From Halobacteria archaeon (lineage in GTDB: Bacteria > Pseudomonadota > Gammaproteobacteria > UBA9214): a DNA stretch of 6,628 nucleotides. A program made the position numbers and the translations under genes. Below the pieces are notes generated by a model. It was not told the DNA's origin, made no database searches, and saw only the letters and a program-made list of their open reading frames with translations. Location: assembly GCA_013041945.1 (NCBI GenBank), contig JABDRC010000069.1, positions 1 to 6,628 of the forward strand. Direction: 5' to 3'. Positions 1 through 6,628 of the stretch are shown here, piece after piece; within the stretch, counting starts at the first letter, position 1; every line of letters begins with the position of its first letter.

Positions 1-182
1 ACAATGCCCTTCTGGTCAGGGCAGTAAATCAGCAGGGTTGCTGACCTTGATGTCACATCGTTCACATCGCTTCCATGTCTGGCGGGTTGAGCCGGGCGGC
101 CCGGGGAATATGAAATATCTTATCAGAACAAACAGGCAATATTTGACGCCAGCGACGGGATCAGATACGACCCATATGGCAG

Positions 183-206
183 AAACAGGCATTCGAGCCT
201 GTTTTT
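183..206 (+). terminator. Rho-independent terminator, probably bidirectional
   Basis: A perfect 8-bp stem, AAACAGGC (183-190) and GCCTGTTT (197-204), encloses the 6-base loop ATTCGA. It is followed on the plus strand by a T run covering 202-206. Read on the minus strand, the same stem has an A run before it and only TTT after it, so it is stronger for plus-strand transcripts but can also serve the isocitrate dehydrogenase gene ending 52 bases away. A strong plus-strand terminator here implies a convergent gene lying to the left of the window (inference). Confidence 0.75.
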
Positions 207-216
207 CCGGATTTAA

Positions 217-232
217 GCGGCAAATGTGCCGT
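217..232 (-). terminator. Weak hairpin just downstream of the isocitrate dehydrogenase gene
   Basis: The 5-bp stem CGGCA (218-222)/TGCCG (227-231) has a 4-base loop and can extend by one G-T pair. On the minus strand it lies about 26 bases after the isocitrate dehydrogenase stop and is followed by TTAAAT rather than a clean T run. It may act with the stronger hairpin at 183-206 as a tandem terminator or 3' stabiliser. The call is weak because the stem is short. Confidence 0.3.
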
Positions 233-257
233 GATACTCCCTTATTCCGGACACCCT

Positions 258-2480
258 TTACAGATTGTCAATCAGCCTGTTCAACGTCTCGCTGGGGCGC
301 ATCACGCTCGCCGCCTTTGCCCGGTCCGGGCGGTAATAGCCGCCGATATCCGCCGCCGCCCCCTGCACCCGGTTGAGTTCCTCGATGATGGTTTCCTCGT
401 TTGCGAGCAACTGTTCTGCGACCGGTGCAAACAGCGCCTGCAGGTCCGCGTCCCTGTCCTGCACGGCCAGTGCCTGCGCCCAGTACAGCGCCAGGTAGAG
501 GTGGCTGCCGCGGTTATCCATTTCACCTGCCTTGCGTGAAGGTGACTTGTTGTTGTTGAGGTATTCGCTGTTGGCCGAATCCAGCGCATCGGCCAGCACC
601 TGGATCCTGTCATTGCCGGTCTTTTGTGCCAGGTCTTCCAGTGAGACGGCCAGTGCCAGGAATTCACCGAGCGAATCCCAGCGCAGGTGGTTTTCTTCCA
701 GCAACTGCTGCACCAGCTTGGGCGCGGAGCCGCCCGCACCGGTCTCGAACAGGCCGCCCCCGGCCAGCAACGGCACGATGGAGAGCATCTTGGCACTGGT
801 GCCCAGCTCCAGGATCGGGAACAGGTCAGTGAGATAATCACGCAGCACGTTGCCGGTGACCGAGATGGTGTCCTTCCCGGCCCGCACACGCTCCAGCGTA
901 TAGCGCACGGCCTCCACCGGTGACTTGATCAGGATCTCCAGTCCGCTGGTGTCATGCTCCTGCAGGCAGGTTTCGACCTTGCTGATCAGGTTGGCGTCAT
1001 GGGCGCGATCGCTGTCCAGCCAGAACACCGCCGGCTGGCCGGTCAGACGCGCGCGGCTGACCGCCAGCTTCACCCAGTCGCGAATCGGCAGATCCTTTGT
1101 CTGGCACATGCGCCAGATGTCGCCCTTGTCGACCGGATGCTCCAGCAGCGTGTTGCCGGCGCTGTCGACCACGCATACCACACCGGCGGCCGGCATCTCG
1201 AAGGTCTTGTCGTGCGAGCCGTATTCCTCGGCCTTCTGCGCCATCAGGCCGACATTGCTGACATTGCCCATGGTGGCCACATCAAACGCCCCGTGCTGTT
1301 TGCAAAACTCGATCACGGCCTGGTAGACACCGGAATAGTTCCGGTCCGGGATCATTGCCTTGGTGTCATGCAGCTGGCCATCGGGGCCCCACATCTGGCC
1401 GGACGAACGAATCATGGCCGGCATCGAGGCATCCACGATCACGTCGCTGGGTACATGCAGGTTGGTGATGCCCTTGTCCGAATTCACCATCGCCAGCTCC
1501 GGGCGGGTGGCATAGACCGACTGCAGGTCGGCCTCGATGGCATTGCGCTGCGCGTCCGGCAGCGCGGCGATCTTCGCGTACACATCACCCAGGCCATTGC
1601 GCGTATCCACGCCCAGTTCGTCGAAGGTGGCGGCGTGTTTGTCGAATACATCCCTGTAATACACGCTGACCGCATGGCCGAAGATGATCGGGTCGGAGAC
1701 CTTCATCATGGTGGCCTTCATGTGCAGCGACAGCAGCAGGCCCTGCTCCCTGGCATCCTCCATGGCGCCTGCAAAAAATGCGCGCAGCTTGCGGATGCTC
1801 ATTACCGCCGCATCGACCACCTCTCCCGCCAGCACCGGCACAGCCGCTTTCAGCACCTGCGTTTCAGCCGACTCGGTCGTCAGGGTTATCGTGAGATCGC
1901 CCGCCGCGTCCACCACGGCCGACTGCTCGCTGGAATAAAAGTCACCATCCTGCATGGAGGCCACGTGCGACCTGGAATCAGCCGACCATTCACCCATGCG
2001 GTGCGGGTGTTTTTTTGCATAGGCCTTGACCGGTCCGGCCACGCGGCGGTCCGAGTTGCCTTCACGCAGGACCGGGTTCACCGCACTGCCCAGCACCTTC
2101 GCATAACGGGCCTTGATCGCAGCCTCCTCATCATTGGCCGGCTCTTGCGGGTAGTCCGGGATGTCGTAGCCCTTTTCCTGCAACTCGCTGATCGCCTCCA
2201 TCAACTGCGGCACCGAGGCGCTGATGTTCGGCAGCTTGATAATATTTGCCTGCGGGGTCTTGGCGAGCGCCCCGAGCTCGGCCAGCGCATCGCCGAGCCG
2301 CTGTGCATCGCTCAGGCGGTCGGGAAAATTCGCGATAATGCGACCCGACAGGGAAATGTCCCGGGTCTCCACCACCACGCCCGCGGCCCGGGTAAAGGCC
2401 TGGATAATGGGCAACAGGGAATACGTGGCCAGGGCCGGCGCTTCGTCGGTTTCGGTGTAGATGATGGTTGAATCTGCCAT
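258..2480 (-). CDS. idh: Isocitrate dehydrogenase, monomeric type (NADP family)
   Basis: A cytoplasmic TCA-cycle enzyme: oxidative decarboxylation of isocitrate to 2-oxoglutarate with NAD(P) and Mg/Mn. The 740-residue length matches the monomeric family (about 740), and the protein is colinear with it throughout. Using Azotobacter vinelandii numbering recalled from memory, substrate and metal residues are all present: Ser132, Asn135, Arg139, Arg145, Lys255, Asp350, Tyr420, Arg547, Asp548, Asp552. Of the three residues contacting the NADP 2'-phosphate, Arg600 and Arg649 are kept, but the expected His589 is Leu (codon 714-716), within SAPKLVQQ. The reading frame stays open to an ATG at 2534, but the family N-terminus MADSTIIYT begins at 2480. 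That start has a weak AGAGAA upstream, and the extra 18 residues look like translated leader. It is co-directional with tesA but 221 bases away, so probably has its own promoter. Confidence 0.96.
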   Translation of the reverse strand: MADSTIIYTETDEAPALATYSLLPIIQAFTRAAGVVVETRDISLSGRIIANFPDRLSDAQRLGDALAELGALAKTPQANIIKLPNISASVPQLMEAISELQEKGYDIPDYPQEPANDEEAAIKARYAKVLGSAVNPVLREGNSDRRVAGPVKAYAKKHPHRMGEWSADSRSHVASMQDGDFYSSEQSAVVDAAGDLTITLTTESAETQVLKAAVPVLAGEVVDAAVMSIRKLRAFFAGAMEDAREQGLLLSLHMKATMMKVSDPIIFGHAVSVYYRDVFDKHAATFDELGVDTRNGLGDVYAKIAALPDAQRNAIEADLQSVYATRPELAMVNSDKGITNLHVPSDVIVDASMPAMIRSSGQMWGPDGQLHDTKAMIPDRNYSGVYQAVIEFCKQHGAFDVATMGNVSNVGLMAQKAEEYGSHDKTFEMPAAGVVCVVDSAGNTLLEHPVDKGDIWRMCQTKDLPIRDWVKLAVSRARLTGQPAVFWLDSDRAHDANLISKVETCLQEHDTSGLEILIKSPVEAVRYTLERVRAGKDTISVTGNVLRDYLTDLFPILELGTSAKMLSIVPLLAGGGLFETGAGGSAPKLVQQLLEENHLRWDSLGEFLALAVSLEDLAQKTGNDRIQVLADALDSANSEYLNNNKSPSRKAGEMDNRGSHLYLALYWAQALAVQDRDADLQALFAPVAEQLLANEETIIEELNRVQGAAADIGGYYRPDRAKAASVMRPSETLNRLIDNL

Positions 2481-2529
2481 GTTGCGGTTCTCTGTCAATC
2501 GATAAACGGGCCCGGCCCGCGGGGCGCCT

Positions 2530-2558
2530 ATCATATTCCAGGACGGGGGAAGAGTTCA
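2530..2558 (-). promoter_or_regulatory. Candidate sigma-70 promoter for idh
   Basis: On the minus strand, TATGAT (2535 to 2530) matches five of six -10 consensus positions. Seventeen bases upstream lies TGAACT (2558 to 2553), which matches only three of six -35 positions. The predicted start of transcription near 2523 gives a leader of about 43 bases, GC-rich with a GGGCCC palindrome. The -10 is good and the -35 poor, so an activator may be needed. This is inference from motif and spacing only. Confidence 0.35.
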
Positions 2559-2580
2559 CTATCTTGTCGCACCGTGCGTT

Positions 2581-2640
2581 TCCGGGGTGACAGCCGGGCA
2601 CGGGTTAACACTGTAGCATGCAGTATTTGCTCATCCCGGA
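2581..2640. repeat. 60-bp segment bounded by a 10-bp inverted repeat
   Basis: TCCGGGGTGA (2581-2590) and TCATCCCGGA (2631-2640) are inverted copies, matching at nine of ten positions. The odd position would be a G-U pair in a plus-strand RNA. The 40 bases between hold no longer stem. No target-site duplication is evident in the flanks, so an insertion element is not supported. It lies between the tesA stop and the candidate idh promoter. Its role is unknown. Confidence 0.35.
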
Positions 2641-2669
2641 TGACGCTGCACTGGCACCTGCCGGTCCCG

Positions 2670-2681
2670 GCACAGCTGTGC
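2670..2681. promoter_or_regulatory. Perfect 12-bp palindrome GCACAGCTGTGC
   Basis: A perfect palindrome 20 bases past the tesA stop codon on the minus strand, in the gap upstream of idh. No T run follows it on either strand, so it is not an intrinsic terminator. It could be a dimeric regulator site, but it lies more than 130 bases upstream of the candidate idh -10, and a 12-bp palindrome can occur by chance in GC-rich DNA. Confidence 0.25.
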
Positions 2682-2701
2682 GTAACGCGGGCTGCAGGGT
2701 A

Positions 2702-3329
2702 CTATCCGGCAGTGGCCCTTGCCGCGGGTTTGTGCAGCAAGGGGAACAGCGCCTCCCAGACGCGGTCACAAATCAGTGGCTGTGCGGCGACATTCGGATG
2801 AATGCCGTCGGCCTGCATCAGGGCCTGCTCGGTACCGATGCCATCGACCAGTGACGGCAGCAGGCTCAGGTCGAATTCCCGGGCCAGCTCCCGGTAGATG
2901 GCCTGAAAGCTCTCGGTGTAGCGCGGCCCGTAGTTGGGCGGCAGCTGCACGCCGATCAGCAACACGCGCGCGCCGGCGCCGCGGGCACTGCCAATCATGG
3001 TGGCCAGGTTGGATTTCATCGCCTTGAGCGACAGGCCGCGCAGGCCATCGTTGCCGCCCAGCGCCAGCATGACCACCGCCGGTGACTGCCCGGCAAGCGT
3101 TTGCGGCAGGCGCGCACGGGCGTTGGCGGTGGTGTCGCCGCTGATGCTGGCATTGACCAGCCGGTAGGGATAGCCGCCGCTGTCCAGGCGCTGCTGCAGC
3201 AGGCTGACCCAGCCCTGTTCGACCGGGATGCCGTAGGCGGCACTGAGACTGTCGCCGACAACCAGTATGATCTGGGCGAAAGCTGCCGTCGGCAGCAACA
3301 AACACAGCAGGAGCAGGATTCGATTCAGC

Positions 3330-3331
<2 letters not shown>
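2702..3331 (-). CDS. tesA: Secreted SGNH/GDSL esterase, TesA type (acyl thioesterase I / lysophospholipase L1 / arylesterase)
   Basis: A periplasmic hydrolase of acyl esters and thioesters, 209 residues, close to E. coli TesA. Residues 1-19 form a signal peptide: Asn-Arg near the start, a Leu-rich core, then AFA before Gln20 as a signal peptidase I site. No lipobox Cys is present. All SGNH blocks are visible: GDSLS 26-30 with nucleophile Ser28, Gly65 in NASISGDT, GGND with Asn94, and DGIHPN with Asp175 and His178. The reading frame continues upstream to an ATG at 3484, but that would bury the signal peptide and overlap ybbA by about 150 bases, so 3331 is chosen. An ATG at 3355 in the same frame is a less likely alternative. 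Its start codon shares CATG with divergent ybbA, as in the E. coli tesA/ybbA arrangement, implying work with YbbAP. Natural substrate is not determined by sequence. Confidence 0.93.
3243..3271 (+). promoter_or_regulatory. Candidate ybbAP promoter inside tesA
   Basis: CTGAGA (3243-3248, four of six -35 matches) and TATGAT (3266-3271, five of six -10 matches) are separated by exactly 17 bases. Predicted transcription start is about 3278, leaving a leader of about 52 bases before the ybbA ATG. It lies entirely within tesA coding sequence, over the codons for the GDSLS nucleophile block, so its bases are also constrained by protein function. Motif-based inference only. Confidence 0.4.
3282..3296. 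promoter_or_regulatory. Perfect inverted repeat in the tesA/ybbA control region
   Basis: GCTGCCG-T-CGGCAGC, a 7-bp inverted repeat around a single base, can form a 5-bp hairpin with a CGTCG loop. It falls in the predicted ybbA leader, just after the candidate transcription start and about 34 bases before its ATG. It also encodes the end of the TesA signal peptide. It could be an operator or an mRNA hairpin, or it could simply reflect Ala/Gly/Ser-type codons in GC-rich DNA. Confidence 0.3.

Positions 3332-3332
<1 letters not shown>
3309..3332 (+). promoter_or_regulatory. ybbA ribosome-binding region and overlapping divergent start codons
   Basis: AGGAG (3309-3313) and AGGA (3315-3318) precede the ybbA ATG at 3330; the second is 11 bases away, slightly long but usable. 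They support this ATG over the next in-frame ATG at 3354, which has no purine-rich site. The palindrome CATG at 3329-3332 holds the ybbA start on plus (3330-3332) and the tesA start on minus (3331-3329). No clear Shine-Dalgarno precedes tesA. A possible tesA -10, TATCAT, lies on the minus strand at 3359-3354 inside ybbA, without a good -35. Confidence 0.6.
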
Positions 3333-4033
<701 letters not shown>

Positions 4034-4037
<4 letters not shown>

Positions 4038-6526
4038 TCCGCTGGCGCCTGGCCATGCGGCTGCTGGCACGCAACTGGCACGCCGGCGAACAGCGCATCC
4101 TGGTGGCGGCGCTGGTGATTGCCGTGGCGGCCAGCACGGCGATCGGTTTTTTCACCGACCGGCTCGGTCGCGGCCTGACCAATCAGTCGGCCGACTTTCT
4201 CGGTGCCGACCTGGTGCTGGCCAGTCCGCGTCCGGTCGATGCGGCCTGGCTCGAGCAGGCACGCGCCAGCGGGCTCGCCGCCAGTGTCACCCTCGAGTTC
4301 ACCAGCGTGGTGGTCGCGGGTGACGACTTGCTGCTCTCCGCCGTCAAGGCGGTGGAGGACGGCTTCCCGTTACGCGGGCGCATGCGCACCGCGGCCGCAC
4401 CGTTCGCCGCCGACACGGAAACTGCTACCCTGCCCCGTCCCGGCGAAGCCTGGGTGGCACCGCGCCTGCTCACCGCCCTCGGCCTGCAGACCGGCGACCG
4501 CATCGAGGTCGGTACCCATACGCTCGGGATTACCCGGGTGATTACCTTCGAACCCGGCGAGGTGGGCAACCCGTTTGGCGTCGCACCGCGCGTGCTGATG
4601 CGCCTGGCGGATGTCCCCGCCACCGGGGTGGTGCAGCCCGGCAGCCGGCTCAAATACCGCCACCTGTTTGCCGGCGACGAGCAGAAGATCGCGGCACTGC
4701 GATCGTGGCTGGAACCGCGCCTCGAACCCGGCCATGAACTGATCGGCGTGAAGGAAGGTCGCCGCGCCGTCGGCTCGGCACTGGAACGCGCGGAACGCTA
4801 TCTCGGCCTGGCGGTACTGGCGGCGATCGTGCTGGCAGGCGTCGCGGTCGCGATGGCGGCGCGGCGCTACAGCGAGCGGCACTTCGACATGAGCGCCATG
4901 CTGCGCTGCCTGGGTGCCTCGCAGCGCGACCTGCTCGGCCTGTACCTGCCGCAACTGCTGGTGATCGGCCTGCTCGCCGCGGCCGCCGGCTGCCTGCTCG
5001 GCTGGCTGGCCCAGTATGGCCTGCTCTACCTGCTGGCGGATTTGCTGCCGGCCACGCCCGCGGCGCCGCGCGCCTGGCCGGTGGTGGCCGGCTTCGCCAC
5101 CGGGCTGATCACGCTGGCCGGTTTTGCACTGCCCCCGGTCATGCGCCTGAGAAACGTATCGCCGTTGCGCGTCTTGCGGCGTGACCTGTTACCCCTGCCG
5201 AGCCGTGCCTGGCTGGTCTACGGGGCGGCCCTGGCCGCCATCGTGGCCGTGATGTGGCGCTATACGGACAGCTGGCCCATGACACTGTCGGTGCTGGCCG
5301 GCGGTGCGGCGCTGGCGGCCGTACTGGGCCTGCTGGCACTGCTGTTGTTGTGGCTGAGTCACCGCCTCAATGCACGCGTGGGTGTGGCATGGCGCTTTGG
5401 CCTCAACAATCTCTGGCGGCGCAGGCGCAGCAGCATCAGCCAGATCATGGCCTTCGGCCTGACGCTGATGACGATGGCGGTGGTCGCACTGGTTCGCACC
5501 GATTTGCTGACGACCTGGCAGCGCCAGTTGCCGGAAGACGCACCCAATCACTTCGCCATCAACATCCTGCCGGAGCAGGTCGACTCCTTTCGGGCCTTCA
5601 TGGACGCGGCGGGTGTGGCGACCGCGCAGCTCTACCCTATGGTGCGCGGCCGGCTGGTGGCGATCAACGGCACCCCGGTGCGCCAGGCCGTCACCAAGGA
5701 GGTGCGTGACGACAATGCCCTCAACCGCGAGCTCAACCTGACCTGGACGCGCACGCTGCAGGCCGACAATCGCATCCAGGCCGGCCGCTGGTGGCGGCCG
5801 GATGATACCGGCAGGCCGCTGGTATCGGTGGAAGCGAAACTCGCCCGGCGCATTGGCATCCAGCCGGATGATGAACTCGACTTCGCGGTCGGTGCACAGC
5901 GTTTCAGCGCCACGGTGGCCAGCATCCGCAGCGTGCAGTGGGAATCCTTCCGGCCGAACTTCTACATGGTGTTTCCACCGCAGGTGATCGAGGAGTTCCC
6001 CGCGACCTGGATGACCAGTTTCCGCCTGGACAAGGCAGGCAAGCCGTTGCTGCGCGAGCTGGTGGCGCGTTATCCGGCCGTGACGGTGCTGGAGATGGAC
6101 CGTCTGATCGAACAGGTCGGCCGCATCTTCCGGCAGGTCACGCTGGCGGTCGAGTACGTACTGGTGTTTACCCTGCTGGCCGGCTTTGCCGTGCTGTTTG
6201 CCGCTCTGCAGGCCAGCCAGGATGAACGGCTCTATGAAGGCGCGCTGTTGCGGGCGCTGGGCGGCAGCCGCCGGCAGCTGCGCGCCGGACACCTGGCGGA
6301 GTTCGCCGCGCTCGGCGCGCTGGCGGGCCTGCTGGCGGCCATGGGTGCGGAATGTCTTGCCTGGTTGTTGTACAGCGAGGTACTGGAGCTGGAATACCGT
6401 TTCCAGTGGCCACTCTGGCTCATTACCCCCATCGCTGGCGCGCTGCTCATCGGCGCAGCCGGCTACCGCGGTACCCGCAGCGTGGTGGAAACCAGCCCCA
6501 TGCTGCTGTTGCGCAATCAGCAGTAG
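4034..6526 (+). CDS. ybbP: FtsX-family ABC permease, YbbP type
   Basis: The inner-membrane subunit partnered with YbbA, probably moving or extracting a hydrophobic molecule toward the periplasm. At 830 residues it is slightly longer than E. coli YbbP (about 804). About ten membrane segments are readable near 22-40, 258-276, 303-333, 348-367, 392-408, 418-441, 469-488, 705-727, 753-778 and 793-812. Two large periplasmic domains lie at 43-255 and 490-703. The protein is an internal duplication: AMLRCLGASQRDL (288-300) and ALLRALGGSRRQL (737-749) are matching cytoplasmic coupling segments, and the N-terminal segment resembles the one at 457-492. Segments such as RQLPEDAPNHFAINILPEQV (497-516), NRELNLTW and ESFRPNFYMVFP agree well with YbbP from memory, separating it from LolC/E and MacB. 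Its start overlaps ybbA by four bases with no good ribosome site, so translation is probably coupled. No terminator follows. Confidence 0.94.
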
Positions 6527-6563
6527 CGGCAGCGACGATGCACCGGGATCCTCAACAAAACCA

Positions 6564-6574
6564 TGCTATAAAAT
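6564..6574 (+). promoter_or_regulatory. Extended -10 promoter, possibly for a leaderless transcript
   Basis: TGCTATAAAAT contains the TGn extension (6564-6566) followed by TATAAA (6567-6572, five of six -10 matches). No -35-like hexamer is seen 16-18 bases upstream, which extended -10 promoters tolerate. With the last -10 base at -7, transcription would begin at about 6579, the A of the next gene's ATG. No Shine-Dalgarno lies between ybbP and that ATG; the bases just before it are TCCTC. Confidence 0.5.
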
Positions 6575-6578
6575 CCTC

Positions 6579-6628
6579 ATGAAAGCCATTCACATGATCG
6601 CCGCAGGCCCGGCAGGCGAAGCCCTGCA
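6579..6628 (+). CDS. Start of an MDR-family NAD(P)H:quinone oxidoreductase / zinc-type dehydrogenase-like protein (partial)
   Basis: Only the first 16 codons are in the window, reading MKAIHMIAAGPAGEAL before the edge. The MKAI opening followed by a Gly-rich turn and a Glu-x-Leu segment is the usual first beta strand of the medium-chain dehydrogenase/reductase quinone oxidoreductases, which reduce quinones or enone compounds with NADPH in the cytoplasm. The family-typical MKAI favours 6579 over the in-frame ATG at 6594. It begins 52 bases after ybbP on the same strand with no terminator between, so read-through is possible in addition to its own promoter. Identity rests on a very short stretch, so it could be another MDR subfamily. 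Confidence 0.55.
   Translation, partial: MKAIHMIAAGPAGEAL

Larger units (their letters stand above)
1..257. other. Intergenic region with several hairpins, no convincing gene
   Basis: No reading frame here looks like a protein family on either strand. Visible structure: inverted repeat TGCCCT/AGGGCA (5-10 and 18-23); TCAGCA/TGCTGA around a GGGT loop (29-44); two adjacent TCACATCG copies with a 9-base period (53-60 and 62-69), the first preceded by a GATGT-C-ACATC palindrome (49-59); a GC-rich repeat CCGGGC-G-GCCCGG (92-104) followed by an AT-rich stretch (107-145); and the terminator hairpins listed separately. The plus strand carries a short open tail ending in TGA at 42-44 that could be the end of a gene entering from the left, but it is too short to identify. 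Confidence 0.6.

Noticed and set aside
16..192. Minus-strand 58-residue open frame beginning MPVSAIWVV, with a CxxC pair
   Set aside because: Its ATG lies in the loop of the terminator hairpin, there is no ribosome site, and it resembles no family I know. It could be a small protein but is not supported.
38..376. Plus-strand 112-residue open frame at the left end
   Set aside because: It runs through the terminator at 183-206 and into the antisense of idh, with a Pro-rich end typical of a shadow frame.
954..2471. Long plus-strand open frame of 505 residues opposite idh
   Set aside because: It is the antisense of idh, rich in His, Arg, Gln and Gly as expected for a shadow frame in GC-rich DNA, and shows no recognisable domain.
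2481..2534. Extension of isocitrate dehydrogenase to the upstream ATG at 2534
   Set aside because: The 18 extra residues do not match the family N-terminus, the candidate -10 overlaps this ATG, and the start at 2480 gives the exact family length and numbering.
2581..2640. A miniature transposable element bounded by inverted repeats
   Set aside because: No target-site duplication is visible, only one copy is in the window, and 60 bp is very short. Kept only as a repeat of unknown role.
5189..6292. Minus-strand open frame of 367 residues opposite ybbP
   Set aside because: Antisense shadow of a strongly recognised permease gene; composition is low-complexity (His, Gln, Arg, Ala) and has no family resemblance.

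Overview
The window is GC-rich chromosomal DNA (above 60% GC by eye). Its gene content suggests a gammaproteobacterium: a monomeric isocitrate dehydrogenase, plus the tesA/ybbA/ybbP cluster in the same divergent arrangement as in Escherichia coli. No species can be named. No mobile element, CRISPR array, rRNA or tRNA is visible. There are four genes: three complete single-domain families and one two-gene operon member split across them, plus the first 16 codons of a fifth gene at the right edge.

Layout. Positions 1-257 hold no convincing gene, but contain several hairpins, including a strong bidirectional Rho-independent terminator (183-206). Positions 258-2480 (minus) encode a 740-residue monomeric isocitrate dehydrogenase. 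A 221-base gap (2481-2701) holds its probable promoter and two unexplained inverted repeats. Positions 2702-3331 (minus) encode a secreted SGNH/GDSL esterase of the TesA type. Its start codon overlaps, on the opposite strand, the start codon of an ABC-transporter ATPase (YbbA type, 3330-4037). The ATPase gene overlaps by four bases the gene for a 10-TM FtsX-family permease (YbbP type, 4034-6526). After 52 bases an MDR-family quinone-oxidoreductase-like gene begins at 6579 and runs off the window.

How the genes work together. YbbA and YbbP should form an inner-membrane ABC complex with large periplasmic domains, and TesA is exported to the periplasm. Their linkage supports a shared role: the ATPase/permease extracts a hydrophobic or acyl substrate from the membrane and presents it to the esterase. 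The isocitrate dehydrogenase is a TCA-cycle enzyme and appears to be only a neighbour of this cluster.

Most interesting points. (1) The isocitrate dehydrogenase has Leu589 where the NADP-specific family has a His that contacts the 2'-phosphate, while the two partner Arg residues are kept. (2) The divergent tesA/ybbA starts share a CATG, so each gene's control signals must lie inside the other gene. (3) An extended -10 element is placed so that the last gene would be transcribed from the A of its own ATG, suggesting a leaderless mRNA. I did not find a wholly new system here.
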